Assembly (NCBI GenBank): GCA_963801035.1
Contig: CAWDDF010000005.1
Coordinates: forward strand, 221,148 to 285,147
Direction of reading: 5' to 3'
Length of the DNA: 64,000 bases
Origin: JACCZX01 sp963801035
Lineage (GTDB): Bacteria; Pseudomonadota; Gammaproteobacteria; Burkholderiales; Burkholderiaceae_F
The notes beneath the pieces were generated by a model. The model was not told the DNA's origin. It did not search any database and saw only the letters and a program-made list of their open reading frames with translations. Below, in pieces: positions 16,286 through 25,020 of this stretch (position 1 is the stretch's first letter; each line of letters begins with the position of its first letter). The translations under genes were made by a program, and so were the position numbers.

Positions 16286-17473
16286 ATGATCATTACCTCA
16301 CTGCTTGACACTGACCTGTACAAATTCACGATGATGCAGGTCGTACTGCATCACTTTCCGGGCGCGAGCGTCGAGTACCGTTTCAATTGCCGTAATCCAG
16401 GCATCGATCTGGTGCCGCATATCGAAGCCATCAAGGACGAGATAGAGTCGCTTTGTACGCTCCGCTTTCGTGAATCGGAGCTGCAGTATCTGCGTGGGTT
16501 GCGCTTCATCAAGAGCGACTTTGTCGACTTCCTCGGACTGTTTCAGCTCAACACGAAATACATCACGGTTACACCGTCACCGCTGTCGAACGGCGAAATC
16601 GACATCGTCATTCGCGGGCCGTGGCTGCATACGATCTTGTTCGAAGTTCCAGTCCTGGCAATCGTCAACGAGATCTACTTTCGTTCGCTGCAAACAGCCG
16701 ATGATTTTGACGAAGGGCGGCGTCGATTGCGCGACAAGATCGCGCTGTTGAATGCCGATTCGGCGCTCGAAGGCGTGCGGATCGCCGACTATGGCACGCG
16801 TCGCCGATTCTCGCGCCACTGGCACGAGGAGGTGCTGCTGCAGTTGAGGGCGAAACTCGGCGACAAGCTCGCAGGAACCAGCAACGTGATGTACGCAGCG
16901 ATGCATGGCATGACGCCGCTCGGCACGATGGCGCACGAGTATCTGCAGGCATGTCAGGCCCTTGGCCCGCGGCTGCGCGATTCGCAGACGTTTGGTTTCG
17001 AAATGTGGGCGCGTGAGTATCGAGGCGATCTTGGGATTGCGTTGTCCGATGTCTACGGTATGGACGCGTTCCTGCGCGATTTCGATATGTATTTCTGCAA
17101 ACTGTTTGACGGCGCACGCCACGATTCGGGCGATCCGGTGGCGTGGGGTGAGCGCTTGATCGCCCACTATCAACGCAACCGTGTCGATCCGCGCACCAAG
17201 ACACTCGTTTTCTCGGACTCGCTGACAATCCCGAAAGTCATCGAGCTCTATCTGCGCTTTCGCGACCGCGCGCGCAGTGCTTTCGGAGTCGGCACCAACC
17301 TAACCAACGACGTTGGGCATACGCCACTGCAGATCGTGATCAAATTGGTCCGCTGTAACGGGCAGCCCGTCGCAAAGCTGTCCGATTCGCCCGACAAAAA
17401 CCTGTGCGACGATCCAGCCTACCTGGCGTACTTGCGGCAGGTTTTCAGTATTCCTACACCCACTTCTCCATAG
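16286..17473 (+). CDS. pncB: Nicotinate phosphoribosyltransferase
   Basis: A 395-residue enzyme that joins nicotinate and PRPP to nicotinate mononucleotide in the NAD salvage (Preiss-Handler) pathway. Family motifs are LLDTDLYKFTMMQVVLHHFP at the N-terminus, DYGTRRRFSRHWHEEVLLQL with the His expected to be phosphorylated in MHGMTPLGTMAHEYLQA, and FGVGTNLTNDVGHTPLQIVIKL. The ATG at 16286 is chosen because LLDTDLY follows at the usual distance. No strong ribosome-binding site is visible because palindrome B ends just upstream. Confidence 0.95.
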   Translation: MIITSLLDTDLYKFTMMQVVLHHFPGASVEYRFNCRNPGIDLVPHIEAIKDEIESLCTLRFRESELQYLRGLRFIKSDFVDFLGLFQLNTKYITVTPSPLSNGEIDIVIRGPWLHTILFEVPVLAIVNEIYFRSLQTADDFDEGRRRLRDKIALLNADSALEGVRIADYGTRRRFSRHWHEEVLLQLRAKLGDKLAGTSNVMYAAMHGMTPLGTMAHEYLQACQALGPRLRDSQTFGFEMWAREYRGDLGIALSDVYGMDAFLRDFDMYFCKLFDGARHDSGDPVAWGERLIAHYQRNRVDPRTKTLVFSDSLTIPKVIELYLRFRDRARSAFGVGTNLTNDVGHTPLQIVIKLVRCNGQPVAKLSDSPDKNLCDDPAYLAYLRQVFSIPTPTSP

Positions 17474-17478
17474 CTTCG

Positions 17479-18681
17479 ATGCTGCGCTTATCCCGCCGCG
17501 CCGACTCGCTCGGCACCGAGAACGCTTTCGTCGTACTCGCCGAAGTCAATCGGCTGATTCGCGAAGGACGCGACATCGTTTCGTTCTGCATTGGGCAGCC
17601 CGATTTCCCGACGCCCGTGCATATTCAGGACGCCGCTGTAGAAGCCGTGCGTAGTGGCAAACACGGCTATACGCCGTCTGCCGGAATCGACGAGCTGCGC
17701 GCTGCTGCGGCGACGTCGATGGGCGCTTTGCGCGGACTCGACATCGCCGCCGACGAAGTTGTCGTGGCTGCCGGAGCCAAGCCGTTCATTGCGTACACGA
17801 TTGCAAGCGTCACCGACTACGGTGCGGGTGACGAGGTCATTTACCCGGTGCCTGGCTTTCCGATCTACGAATCGCAGATCGTTGCTAACGGCGCTGTGCC
17901 GGTACCGCTTCCACTGTCCGAGTCGCGCGGGTTTGCGTTCGATCCCGCAGCGCTAGCGGCGCGCATAGGACCGAAGACGCGCTTGCTGATTCTGAACACG
18001 CCGCAGAATCCGACCGGTGGATTGCTCATGCGCGCGGACCTGGAAGCGATTGCGAGCGTGTTGCGAACGCATCCGCAGATCTGGATCTTCGCGGACGAGA
18101 TTTACAGCAAGCTCGTCTACGAGGGTGAGTTCAGCTCGATCGCCTCTCTGCCTGGGATGCGAGAGCGAACGATCATCTCCGATGGCGCGTCCAAAACCTA
18201 TGCGATGACCGGATGGCGCATCGGCTTTGCTGCCAACAAAGCGCTGGCACCGGTGTTTACGCGCTGGATCACCAATACCGAATCGTGTGCATCCCAGATT
18301 AGTCAGTGGGCGGCGGTTGCAGCACTGACCGGGCCGCAGGATGACGCCGAACGCATGCGACAAAGCTTTCGCAAGCGTCGCGACCTGATCGTTCGACTAC
18401 TCAATGGCCTCCCCGGATTTCAATGCGCCGCGCCGGGGGGTGCCTTCTACGCGTGGCCCAACGTCACAGAAGCGTGTCGCATCGCCGGCGCAAAAGATTC
18501 GGAAGAACTTCGTATGCGGCTTCTGCACGAAGCCGGTGTTGCGGTGCTTGCCGACATCCACTTCGGACCGCGCGTGGAAAGCGACGGGCAACATATTCGC
18601 TTTTCGTACGCTGCCAGCGACGCGGCGATCGAAGAGGGCATCCGCAGAATCGACTCATTCATGCGCAAGGCGAATCGCTAG
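17479..18681 (+). CDS. Pyridoxal-phosphate aminotransferase (class I/II)
   Basis: A 400-residue fold-type I PLP enzyme. The cofactor Lys is in ISDGASKTYAMTGWRIG. LNTPQNPTGG is the Asn-Pro-x-Gly substrate/cofactor loop, ADEIYSKLVYEG carries the PLP-contacting Asp and Tyr, and HIRFSYA near the C-terminus has the carboxylate-binding Arg. It resembles aspartate/aromatic-type aminotransferases of the I-gamma group; the specific amino acid is not clear. It begins five bases after pncB and is probably co-transcribed with it. Confidence 0.9.
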   Translation: MLRLSRRADSLGTENAFVVLAEVNRLIREGRDIVSFCIGQPDFPTPVHIQDAAVEAVRSGKHGYTPSAGIDELRAAAATSMGALRGLDIAADEVVVAAGAKPFIAYTIASVTDYGAGDEVIYPVPGFPIYESQIVANGAVPVPLPLSESRGFAFDPAALAARIGPKTRLLILNTPQNPTGGLLMRADLEAIASVLRTHPQIWIFADEIYSKLVYEGEFSSIASLPGMRERTIISDGASKTYAMTGWRIGFAANKALAPVFTRWITNTESCASQISQWAAVAALTGPQDDAERMRQSFRKRRDLIVRLLNGLPGFQCAAPGGAFYAWPNVTEACRIAGAKDSEELRMRLLHEAGVAVLADIHFGPRVESDGQHIRFSYAASDAAIEEGIRRIDSFMRKANR

Positions 18682-18751
18682 ACATGAACCAGAACATAGC
18701 CAGCAATCGCACCTCGATAGCCCAATGTCACATCACTCTTGGCGGCTTGGT

Positions 18752-20080
18752 ATGAAACGCGGTACGCAAACTTTGGCATTTGCGTTGTTGATCGTTCCAT
18801 CGATGGCACTGGCAAGCGCCGGTGCGTTTGCCGGACCGATGCTCGCGGGTATTCCGGTCGAATTCATCTTATTCGCCGCAGTTTTGCTCGGCGTCGCGCT
18901 GTTTCATCACTACACGTTTCCAATCGCGTTGGGTGGCGCGCTGACGATTGCCTTGTACAAGATTTTCTTCTCTCCGTTTAAGAGCGGCGCTGGTTGGGGC
19001 GGCTTCGGTACGCATCTCGTTCACGAATGGGTGATCCTGGTCAATCTGTTGTTGTTGCTGCTGGGATTTGCGTTGCTGGCCAAGCATTTTGAAGACAGCC
19101 ACGTTCCGAATGCGTTGCCCCGCATCCTGCCCGACGATTGGAAGGGCTGCTTCATGCTCCTCGCCATGGTCTTTATGTTGTCGAGCTTTCTTGACAATAT
19201 AGCGGCGGCATTGATTGGTGGCGCGATCGCGCACACCGTGTTTCGCGCGAAGGTGCACATTGGATATCTGGCTGCGATCGTCGCTGCATCGAACGCGGGC
19301 GGTGCCGGAAGTGTGATCGGCGATACGACTACGACGATGATGTGGATCGCCGGCATCGGGCCGCTCGAAGTGGCTGAAGCGGCAATCGGGGCTGTCGTTG
19401 CGCTCGTCATATTTGGCATACCCGCGTCGCTGCAGCAGCAGCGCTATGCGCCGATTCAACGCGACATTGACCCCTCACTGACGATCGACTGGGCGCGCGT
19501 CGCGGTGGTGGGGTTCATTCTCGTCGCAGCGGTCGTGGTCAACATCACGATCAACGCGCGCTTTAAGGAGCTCGCCGATTTGTTTCCGTTTCTCGGTGCA
19601 GCGGTGTGGATCGCAATTGTGATTACCGCGCCACTCCGGCGGCCCGAGTGGGCGCTGCTGCCAGGTGCTCTCAAAGGTTCGCTATTCCTGATCTCGCTGG
19701 TGCTCGCCGCGTCGATGATGCCGGTGGACCAACTGCCCCTGGCCTCTTGGCAGACCGCACTCGGCCTTGGATTTCTGTCTTCGGTGTTCGACAACATTCC
19801 GCTCACCGCGCTTGCAATTCGCCAGGGTGGTTATGACTGGGGCTTTCTTGCATATGCGGTCGGATTTGGCGGCTCGATGATTTGGTTCGGATCGTCGGCG
19901 GGCGTAGCACTGTCGAGCATGTACCCGGAAGCTCGGTCGGTCGGACGATGGATACGGCATGGCTGGCCTGTAGCAGTGGCATACGTCGCCGGATTTTTTG
20001 TAATGCTTGCCATCATCGGCTGGCACCCTGGATCCACGCCACGCGTCGGTGGCTCGTCCGCGACAGAGCAAGCGAAGTAA
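18752..20080 (+). CDS. NhaD/citrate-type (ArsB/IT superfamily) membrane transporter
   Basis: A 442-residue protein with about eleven hydrophobic segments. Two pseudo-symmetric motifs, FLDNIAAALIGG (near 150) and VFDNIPLTALAI (near 350), carry the conserved DN pair of the ion transporter superfamily, and SNAGGAGSVIGDTTTTMMW is the nearby substrate loop of NhaD-like proteins. The family includes Na+/H+ antiporters and dicarboxylate carriers. The ATG at 18752 gives the natural first membrane span; upstream in-frame sequence overlaps the aminotransferase gene. Confidence 0.8.
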   Translation: MKRGTQTLAFALLIVPSMALASAGAFAGPMLAGIPVEFILFAAVLLGVALFHHYTFPIALGGALTIALYKIFFSPFKSGAGWGGFGTHLVHEWVILVNLLLLLLGFALLAKHFEDSHVPNALPRILPDDWKGCFMLLAMVFMLSSFLDNIAAALIGGAIAHTVFRAKVHIGYLAAIVAASNAGGAGSVIGDTTTTMMWIAGIGPLEVAEAAIGAVVALVIFGIPASLQQQRYAPIQRDIDPSLTIDWARVAVVGFILVAAVVVNITINARFKELADLFPFLGAAVWIAIVITAPLRRPEWALLPGALKGSLFLISLVLAASMMPVDQLPLASWQTALGLGFLSSVFDNIPLTALAIRQGGYDWGFLAYAVGFGGSMIWFGSSAGVALSSMYPEARSVGRWIRHGWPVAVAYVAGFFVMLAIIGWHPGSTPRVGGSSATEQAK

Positions 20081-20106
20081 CGTGGCGCCGTTCTGAAAGG
20101 ATTTGC

Positions 20107-20421
20107 ATGGCCGACATCAGGCTGGTCCGGGCTCACTCGTTGCCACTGGCAAAGGCCAAGGCATTGGCGCAGAAAACTGCGGATGCCCTGTCCAAAGAGT
20201 ACGACCTCGCTAGCGAGTGGCGCGGCGATACGCTGCGTTTTCATCGTTCCGGCGTCGACGGTCAAATGCATGTGACCGATTCGGAAATTCGACTCGACGT
20301 CACACTGGGACTGCTGTTGAAGGCATTCAAGGGGGCCATTGCGGGCCACATCGAACGGAATCTGGACGAGCTGTTGGCCGGCGGCAAAAGGCCGGCAAAG
20401 AAAACACCGCGTCGAAATTAA
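20107..20421 (+). CDS. Polyhydroxyalkanoic acid system family protein (PHA_gran_rgn)
   Basis: A 104-residue basic protein, MADIRLVRAHSLPLAKAKALAQKTADALSKEY..., with a Lys-rich tail (KRPAKKTPRRN). It matches the small family often encoded in PHA granule regions (TIGR02610 as I recall), with a START-like/SRPBCC-like pattern around FHRSGVDGQMHVTDSEIRLDVTLG. A role at the PHA granule surface is assumed, not shown. AAAGGA precedes the ATG. The phaZ gene is elsewhere in the window. Confidence 0.8.
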   Translation: MADIRLVRAHSLPLAKAKALAQKTADALSKEYDLASEWRGDTLRFHRSGVDGQMHVTDSEIRLDVTLGLLLKAFKGAIAGHIERNLDELLAGGKRPAKKTPRRN

Positions 20422-20422
20422 T

Positions 20423-21089
20423 TTACGGCGTTCTGCTTCGCGCGGCCGATGATTTGAGCGACGCGGCGCTAGCCCAGCTCACAGGCCCGGTAGGATCTTT
20501 TCCCTCGAGGAATCGCTGCAAAAACGGCAAATCGTCATAGCCCCAAAAGAGCTCAGTGCCGACTGCCATCGTTGGCACTCCAAAGACCCCTTCAGCAATC
20601 GCTTGATCGGTTTGCTTTCGCAACTGCGCCTTGCATTCGGACTGCGACGCTTGCGCGATCAGCGCGGCGCCATCAAGTCCGGCCTCCATCTGCGACCTGC
20701 TCAACTACCGTCGGCTCGGCAACGTGCAGTGAGCGTATCCAGACTGCGCCGAACAGGGCGTCGATCAGCCTGAGCTTCTGCTCAGACTGCAACGGCAATG
20801 ACGAAACGCGGAGTGAGAGAAGAGGATTGAACGGATGAAAGACGGGGGCGTTCAACGGGACGCCGATCAACGCGGCCTTGCGTGCGATGTTCCTCCACAT
20901 CCATTGCATCTTGGGTGCGACTTCGGCAGGCCCCAGCTGTCGATGTGCTTCGAGCAAGCCAGCGAACAAAACAGGCACCGGCTCGATACTGCAACCGTTA
21001 CGCTGAGCTAACGCCGGTAACTGCGTCCAGGCCAGATAGGCATTGGGCGAGATGTAGTCAAAGTAAAACCGAATCACCTTGCCGGCCAT
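20423..21089 (-). pseudogene. 2-hydroxychromene-2-carboxylate isomerase (DsbA-like), frameshifted
   Basis: A kappa-class glutathione transferase-like enzyme of the DsbA fold. The N-terminal part IRFYFDYISPNAYLAWTQLPAL (with the SPNAYL active-site Ser) through LHVAEPTVVEQVA is in one frame and stops early. The rest (EAGLDGAALIAQASQSE ... GVFGVPTMAVGTELFWGYDDL, with the cis-Pro loop VPT) is in another. One extra base near 20693 explains the split, and removing it gives 222 codons. The family isomerises naphthalene-pathway hydroxychromene carboxylates; here it is more likely a general aromatic or glutathione-dependent enzyme. It is convergent with the PHA gene, with one base between the stops. 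Confidence 0.8.
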
Positions 21090-21123
21090 AGCGCAGACAC
21101 CGTCGCGTCATGCAGCGGCGGCG

Positions 21124-21381
21124 TCAGTCTTTCAGGTCCTCGACCAGTGAGACGTATTGCTTCATCGCGTCATCCTTGGACGTGCCCTTGAGCTCGTTCC
21201 AGGCGTCCCACTTTGCACGGCCGACCATGTCCGTGAACCCCGGTCGCGAGCCGCTGGCATCGCCGTTGGTCGCTTGCTTATATAAGCCATACATCTTCAG
21301 CATCGTCTGATTGTCCGGACGCTCGGACAGATTCTTCGAATCAGCCACCGCGGTTTCAAATTGCGTTTTCAAATCGCTCAT
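21124..21381 (-). CDS. Acyl-CoA-binding protein
   Basis: An 85-residue ACBP. The four-helix signature is visible: LKTQFETAVADSKNL, NQTMLKMYGLYKQATNGD and FTDMVGRAKWDAWNELKGTSKDDAMKQYVSLVEDL, with the conserved Tyr and Lys that bind the CoA moiety. It buffers long-chain acyl-CoA in the cytoplasm. AGGAGA lies just before the ATG. It is divergent, 76 bases away, from a wax ester/diacylglycerol acyltransferase gene whose substrate is acyl-CoA. Confidence 0.95.
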   Translation of the reverse strand: MSDLKTQFETAVADSKNLSERPDNQTMLKMYGLYKQATNGDASGSRPGFTDMVGRAKWDAWNELKGTSKDDAMKQYVSLVEDLKD

Positions 21382-21457
21382 AGGTCTCCTGTTGGTTTAT
21401 ACGAAGGCGCGACTATTATGCAGCGGGGAGTGTGCGCACATGGGTGGAGTTGGGGCT

Positions 21458-22963
21458 ATGCGTGAACGAATGTCTGCGGTCGACACCGCCTGGCTGCGGA
21501 TGGACTCGGACAAAAATCTAATGATGATCGTCGGCGTCTATGAGTTCGACCGCAAGCTTGATTTCGCGCGATTGAGCGATCTGCTGAGGGAACGCCTGGT
21601 TACGCATCTGCGGTTTCGCAGCCGGGTAGCACGCGATGCGACCGGCTCCTACTGGCAGGAGGTCGCTGAGTTTGATCTGAACGACCATCTGGTTCGTACC
21701 AAGCTGCCGGGCCGAGGTACCGAAGCAGATCTGAAAAGGTTGGTCGGTGAGCTTGCGTCGCAGCCACTCGATGAATCGAAACCACTCTGGCAGATGCAGT
21801 TGATTGACAACTATGCCGGTGGCCAGGCGCTGGTGGTGCGGATTCATCATTGCATTGCTGACGGTATCGCGTTGATCGGCGTGCTGCTGGCGCTGACTAC
21901 GGATCAGAGCGATCGTGAATCGGGCTTTGAGGCGAGGCGCCACCGCGGCCGCAGCAACGGAGGCTGGGACGCGCGATTGCGGCCATTGACGTCCGCGGCA
22001 GTGAAGGCTATTGGGACGACAGGCGATGTGGCTACCAAGGTGCTGCGCGGCTACGGTGCGATGCTCGACACGAAGGGCGCCTTTTTCGATGCCGCTGCGG
22101 GGTACGCGAGTGTTGCGGTCCGAGTTGCAAAGGATGCCGCGGCGATCGCGTTGATGCCGAACGACAATGAAACGAGTCTCAAAGGCAAGCCCTCGGGCGC
22201 GAAAGTCGTTGCGTGGAACGAGCCGATCGCGGTCGATGACGTCAAAGCGATCGGCAAGGCGCTCGGTTGTTCGGTCAACGATGTGCTGCTCGCCTGCGTG
22301 GCGGGTGCGATTCGTTCGTACCTGATGACGCGCGGTGAACATGTCGACGGTTGCGAATTGCGCGCGATGGTGCCGGTGAATCTGCGTGACCCGCGCACGT
22401 GGCAGGAGCTCGGTAACAAGTTCGGTCTGGTGCCGCTGCTGCTGCCGATCGGTGTCGAAAATCCAATCGCGCGCGTGTTCGAGGTGCAGCGGCGTATGGC
22501 AGCGCTGAAGACCGGATACACGGCGGTCATATCGATGACGCTGCTCGGCGCCGCAGGCTTTGCACCGCGCATCGTGCAGACCCAGGCGCTCGATTTCCTG
22601 GCGCGCAAGGCCAGCGCCGTGATGACGAACGTTCCGGGTCCGCAACAGCCGCTTTTTCTGGCCGGTGCGCGCGTTACACGGCTGATGTTCTGGGTGCCAC
22701 AATCGGGAGACATCGGCATCGGAGTGTCGATCCTGTCCTATGACGGGGGCGTCCAGTTCGGGTTGATTACCGACCGTGCTCTTTGCGTCGAGCCCCAAAA
22801 GATCATTGACCGCTTCGAGCCTGAGTTCGAAAAGCTTGTCCTGGCGCTGTGCATGCTGCCCTGGGGCCAGGCTGTTGACGCTGCTGGTGCGCACGATTGG
22901 CTGTTCGGCGTGGCGCCGCGCAGCCGCGCTGATCGATCGAAAAGCAGCGCGCGAATGCGGTAG
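21458..22963 (+). CDS. Wax ester synthase/acyl-CoA:diacylglycerol acyltransferase (WS/DGAT)
   Basis: A 501-residue bifunctional acyltransferase that makes wax esters or triacylglycerols at the inner membrane. The active site HHCIADG (130-136) is the canonical HHxxxDG. The C-terminal domain shows VNDVLLACVAGAIRSYL, VPVNLRD, GNKFGLVPLLLPIGVENP and TNVPGPQQPLFLAGA, all typical. The start at 21458 follows GGTGGAG; an in-frame ATG at 21440 is also possible. Pairing with a divergent ACBP gene suggests shared control of lipid storage. Confidence 0.92.
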   Translation: MRERMSAVDTAWLRMDSDKNLMMIVGVYEFDRKLDFARLSDLLRERLVTHLRFRSRVARDATGSYWQEVAEFDLNDHLVRTKLPGRGTEADLKRLVGELASQPLDESKPLWQMQLIDNYAGGQALVVRIHHCIADGIALIGVLLALTTDQSDRESGFEARRHRGRSNGGWDARLRPLTSAAVKAIGTTGDVATKVLRGYGAMLDTKGAFFDAAAGYASVAVRVAKDAAAIALMPNDNETSLKGKPSGAKVVAWNEPIAVDDVKAIGKALGCSVNDVLLACVAGAIRSYLMTRGEHVDGCELRAMVPVNLRDPRTWQELGNKFGLVPLLLPIGVENPIARVFEVQRRMAALKTGYTAVISMTLLGAAGFAPRIVQTQALDFLARKASAVMTNVPGPQQPLFLAGARVTRLMFWVPQSGDIGIGVSILSYDGGVQFGLITDRALCVEPQKIIDRFEPEFEKLVLALCMLPWGQAVDAAGAHDWLFGVAPRSRADRSKSSARMR

Positions 22964-23014
22964 AAAGACCGACGCGGCGGCGAGCTGATCGACCAAAATG
23001 CAAGGCAACATTAG

Positions 23015-23036
23015 AGGGTTTCACGCCCTATTTTTT
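23015..23036 (+). terminator. Weak possible intrinsic terminator
   Basis: AGGG (23015-23018) pairs with CCCT (23026-23029) around a 7-base loop and is followed by ATTTTTT. The stem is only four bases, but the T run and the position after the WS/DGAT stop fit a terminator. The GGAG following it is the ribosome-binding site of the next gene. Confidence 0.35.
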
Positions 23037-23050
23037 GGAGGCCTAACGCT

Positions 23051-24220
23051 ATGCGCAACTCCATCACGGTCTTACTGACCTCCTTTGCGACTGCCATGTT
23101 TGCAGTTGCCCAAGCGGCCCCGCCACCCGCGCCGTCGATCACTCGCGTCATGGTGGTGGCCGATACGTCGGACGAGAGCTCGGATCTACTGACGGTGGCG
23201 GTAGCGGGCACACCATTGCAGCGCACGCTAGGGGGACGCGTGGCGGTACTTCCGATGCGCGACATGCATGACGCGATGCGCGCCACGCGTACGGGCGAAT
23301 ACGACGTCATCGTCGGCCCCGCACACGTTGCCGCGTCTGCTCTGGTCTATGGATACGAGTTGATCGGTTCCACTGCCGGGTCGACGAAGTACGTACTGGT
23401 GGGATCGCCAACGCTCAAAAGCCTGACGGACCTGAAAGGCCGCCGCGCTTATTTTCCGGCCCAGGATTCGCTGCGCAGCTATGTCGCGCGCGGATTACTG
23501 CAGGAAGCGGGAATGACGCCGCGCACACTGAAGCAGGTGACCTATGGCCAGACGAGCGGAGCCGGGTTGATCTCGATGACCGGCGGCGGTGCTGACGCAA
23601 CGGTCGCGCTTGAAAGCGAATGGAAGCAGTGGTCGCAGGCACATCCGAAAAGTGGCGTCGTGCTGGCGACCTCACGGGACATGCCAAGCGGCGTGACCGT
23701 GGTCGTGAAGAAAGACACACCCGAGCCTGTACGACGCGCGGTCATGCAGTGGCTCGCGTCACCGGATAACTTGGTGCCGAATGCCGGGCGCGTTGTAGCA
23801 GCCTCGAACGCTGCGCCTTACGACTACGTAGCCGGTTTGGGTCTGTTCACTCCGACTGATCTGAAGGGAGTGACACGCGTAACAGCGAAGCAGGCGTTCG
23901 AGCTGAGCCAAAAAGGCGCGAGGCTGGTGGACGTTCGGACAGAGCGCGAGTACAACACGAAGCACGCACGCGGCTCCATCCTGGTTCCGTATGGGGAGAA
24001 AAGCCTTAAGGCGCTCGATTTCGATCCGAAGTCCGATTCGTTCGGTGGGCTGTCAAAGCTCGACAAGGCACAGCCGGTCGTTTTCTTTTGCAATGGCGCC
24101 GAGTGCTGGAAGTCGTATAAGGCGTCCAAGGTCGCTGCCGATTCGGGTTTCACTCAGGTGTATTGGCTACGAGGCGGCATGCCGGAGTGGACCACCGAGA
24201 ATCTGCCGACCAATCCGTAG
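23051..24220 (+). CDS. PhnD/TAXI-like periplasmic domain fused to rhodanese domain
   Basis: A 389-residue exported protein. The signal peptide is MRNSITVLLTSFATAMFAVAQA. Residues about 30-265 form a PhnD-like type II periplasmic binding domain (YDVIVGPAHVAASALVYGYELI, TKYVLVGSPTLKSLTDLKGRRAYFPAQDS, PRTLKQVTYGQTSGAGL). Residues about 275-385 are a rhodanese domain with LVDVRTEREYNTKHARGSILVPYGEKS and the active-site loop FCNGAECWKSYKAS. A periplasmic sulfurtransferase or sensor for an anion ligand is possible; no transport subunits are adjacent. TTGGAGG precedes the start. Confidence 0.8.
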   Translation: MRNSITVLLTSFATAMFAVAQAAPPPAPSITRVMVVADTSDESSDLLTVAVAGTPLQRTLGGRVAVLPMRDMHDAMRATRTGEYDVIVGPAHVAASALVYGYELIGSTAGSTKYVLVGSPTLKSLTDLKGRRAYFPAQDSLRSYVARGLLQEAGMTPRTLKQVTYGQTSGAGLISMTGGGADATVALESEWKQWSQAHPKSGVVLATSRDMPSGVTVVVKKDTPEPVRRAVMQWLASPDNLVPNAGRVVAASNAAPYDYVAGLGLFTPTDLKGVTRVTAKQAFELSQKGARLVDVRTEREYNTKHARGSILVPYGEKSLKALDFDPKSDSFGGLSKLDKAQPVVFFCNGAECWKSYKASKVAADSGFTQVYWLRGGMPEWTTENLPTNP

Positions 24221-24255
24221 TGTGCTGTTGATCAGTAGCAGACGTTGATTTCGGA

Positions 24256-24984
24256 GTGACGACACAGGCGCTGTTTCGCGAAGACGCTTACCTGCGCGAG
24301 TGCGACGCAACCGTCACGCGCGTCGGCGATGACGGTATCGAGCTCGACCGCACCGTTTTCTATCCACTCGGCGGAGGACAGGCTGGCGATACCGGATTCA
24401 TCGTTGCCGCCGACGGTGCGCGCTTGCGGGTGACCGATACGCGCAAGGTCAAGCGCGAAGACGCCACGCCGGACGATGCACTGCATGTCATGGATCCGAC
24501 GACTGAATGGCGCGGGCATCTTGCGGTAGGGATGCCGGTGCGTGCACAGATCGACTGGGACCGTCGCTATCGACACATGCGCTTTCACACTGCGACGCAC
24601 TTGCTGTGCGCCGTCGTCAAGGAAATGGTCGACGGATGCAGCATCACCCACGATTACGCTCGCCTCGATTTTGCGATGACCGATCTGCTCGACCGGCAAC
24701 GCGTGCAAGAGGGACTCGATGCGTTGATTGCGAGCGCGACACCGGTCGGCACCGAGTGGATCAGCGACGATGAAATGCGCGCCAACCCGCAGCTGGTCAA
24801 GTCAATGAGCGTCAGCCCGCCGATCGGGTTCGGGCGTGTCCGCCTGTTGCGCGTACACGATATCGATCTGCAGCCGTGCGGAGGCACGCACGTTGCGAAT
24901 ACTGCGGAGATCGGCGCGGTTCGCGTTGCCAAGATCGAAAAGAAAAGCGCGAGAACACGCCGCGTAATACTCGAGTTTGCTTGA
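24256..24984 (+). CDS. AlaX-type alanyl-tRNA editing protein
   Basis: A 242-residue free-standing editing domain that hydrolyses Ser- or Gly-tRNA(Ala). It matches the AlaRS editing domain: VFYPLGGGQAGDTGFI at the N-terminus, the zinc ligands in MRFHTATHLL (HxxxH) and in LQPCGGTHVANTAEIG (Cys and His). It lacks the aminoacylation domain, as expected. The start appears to be GTG at 24256 (MTTQALFRED). It stands alone between the rhodanese and PhoX-like genes. Confidence 0.92.
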   Translation: MTTQALFREDAYLRECDATVTRVGDDGIELDRTVFYPLGGGQAGDTGFIVAADGARLRVTDTRKVKREDATPDDALHVMDPTTEWRGHLAVGMPVRAQIDWDRRYRHMRFHTATHLLCAVVKEMVDGCSITHDYARLDFAMTDLLDRQRVQEGLDALIASATPVGTEWISDDEMRANPQLVKSMSVSPPIGFGRVRLLRVHDIDLQPCGGTHVANTAEIGAVRVAKIEKKSARTRRVILEFA

Positions 24985-25020
24985 TCGTCAGCGGCGCAAC
25001 GCTGACGAAGGAATGATTGT

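Noticed and set aside
21518..23011. 497-codon minus-strand open frame
   Set aside because: Antisense shadow of the WS/DGAT gene, rich in Arg and His and without motifs.
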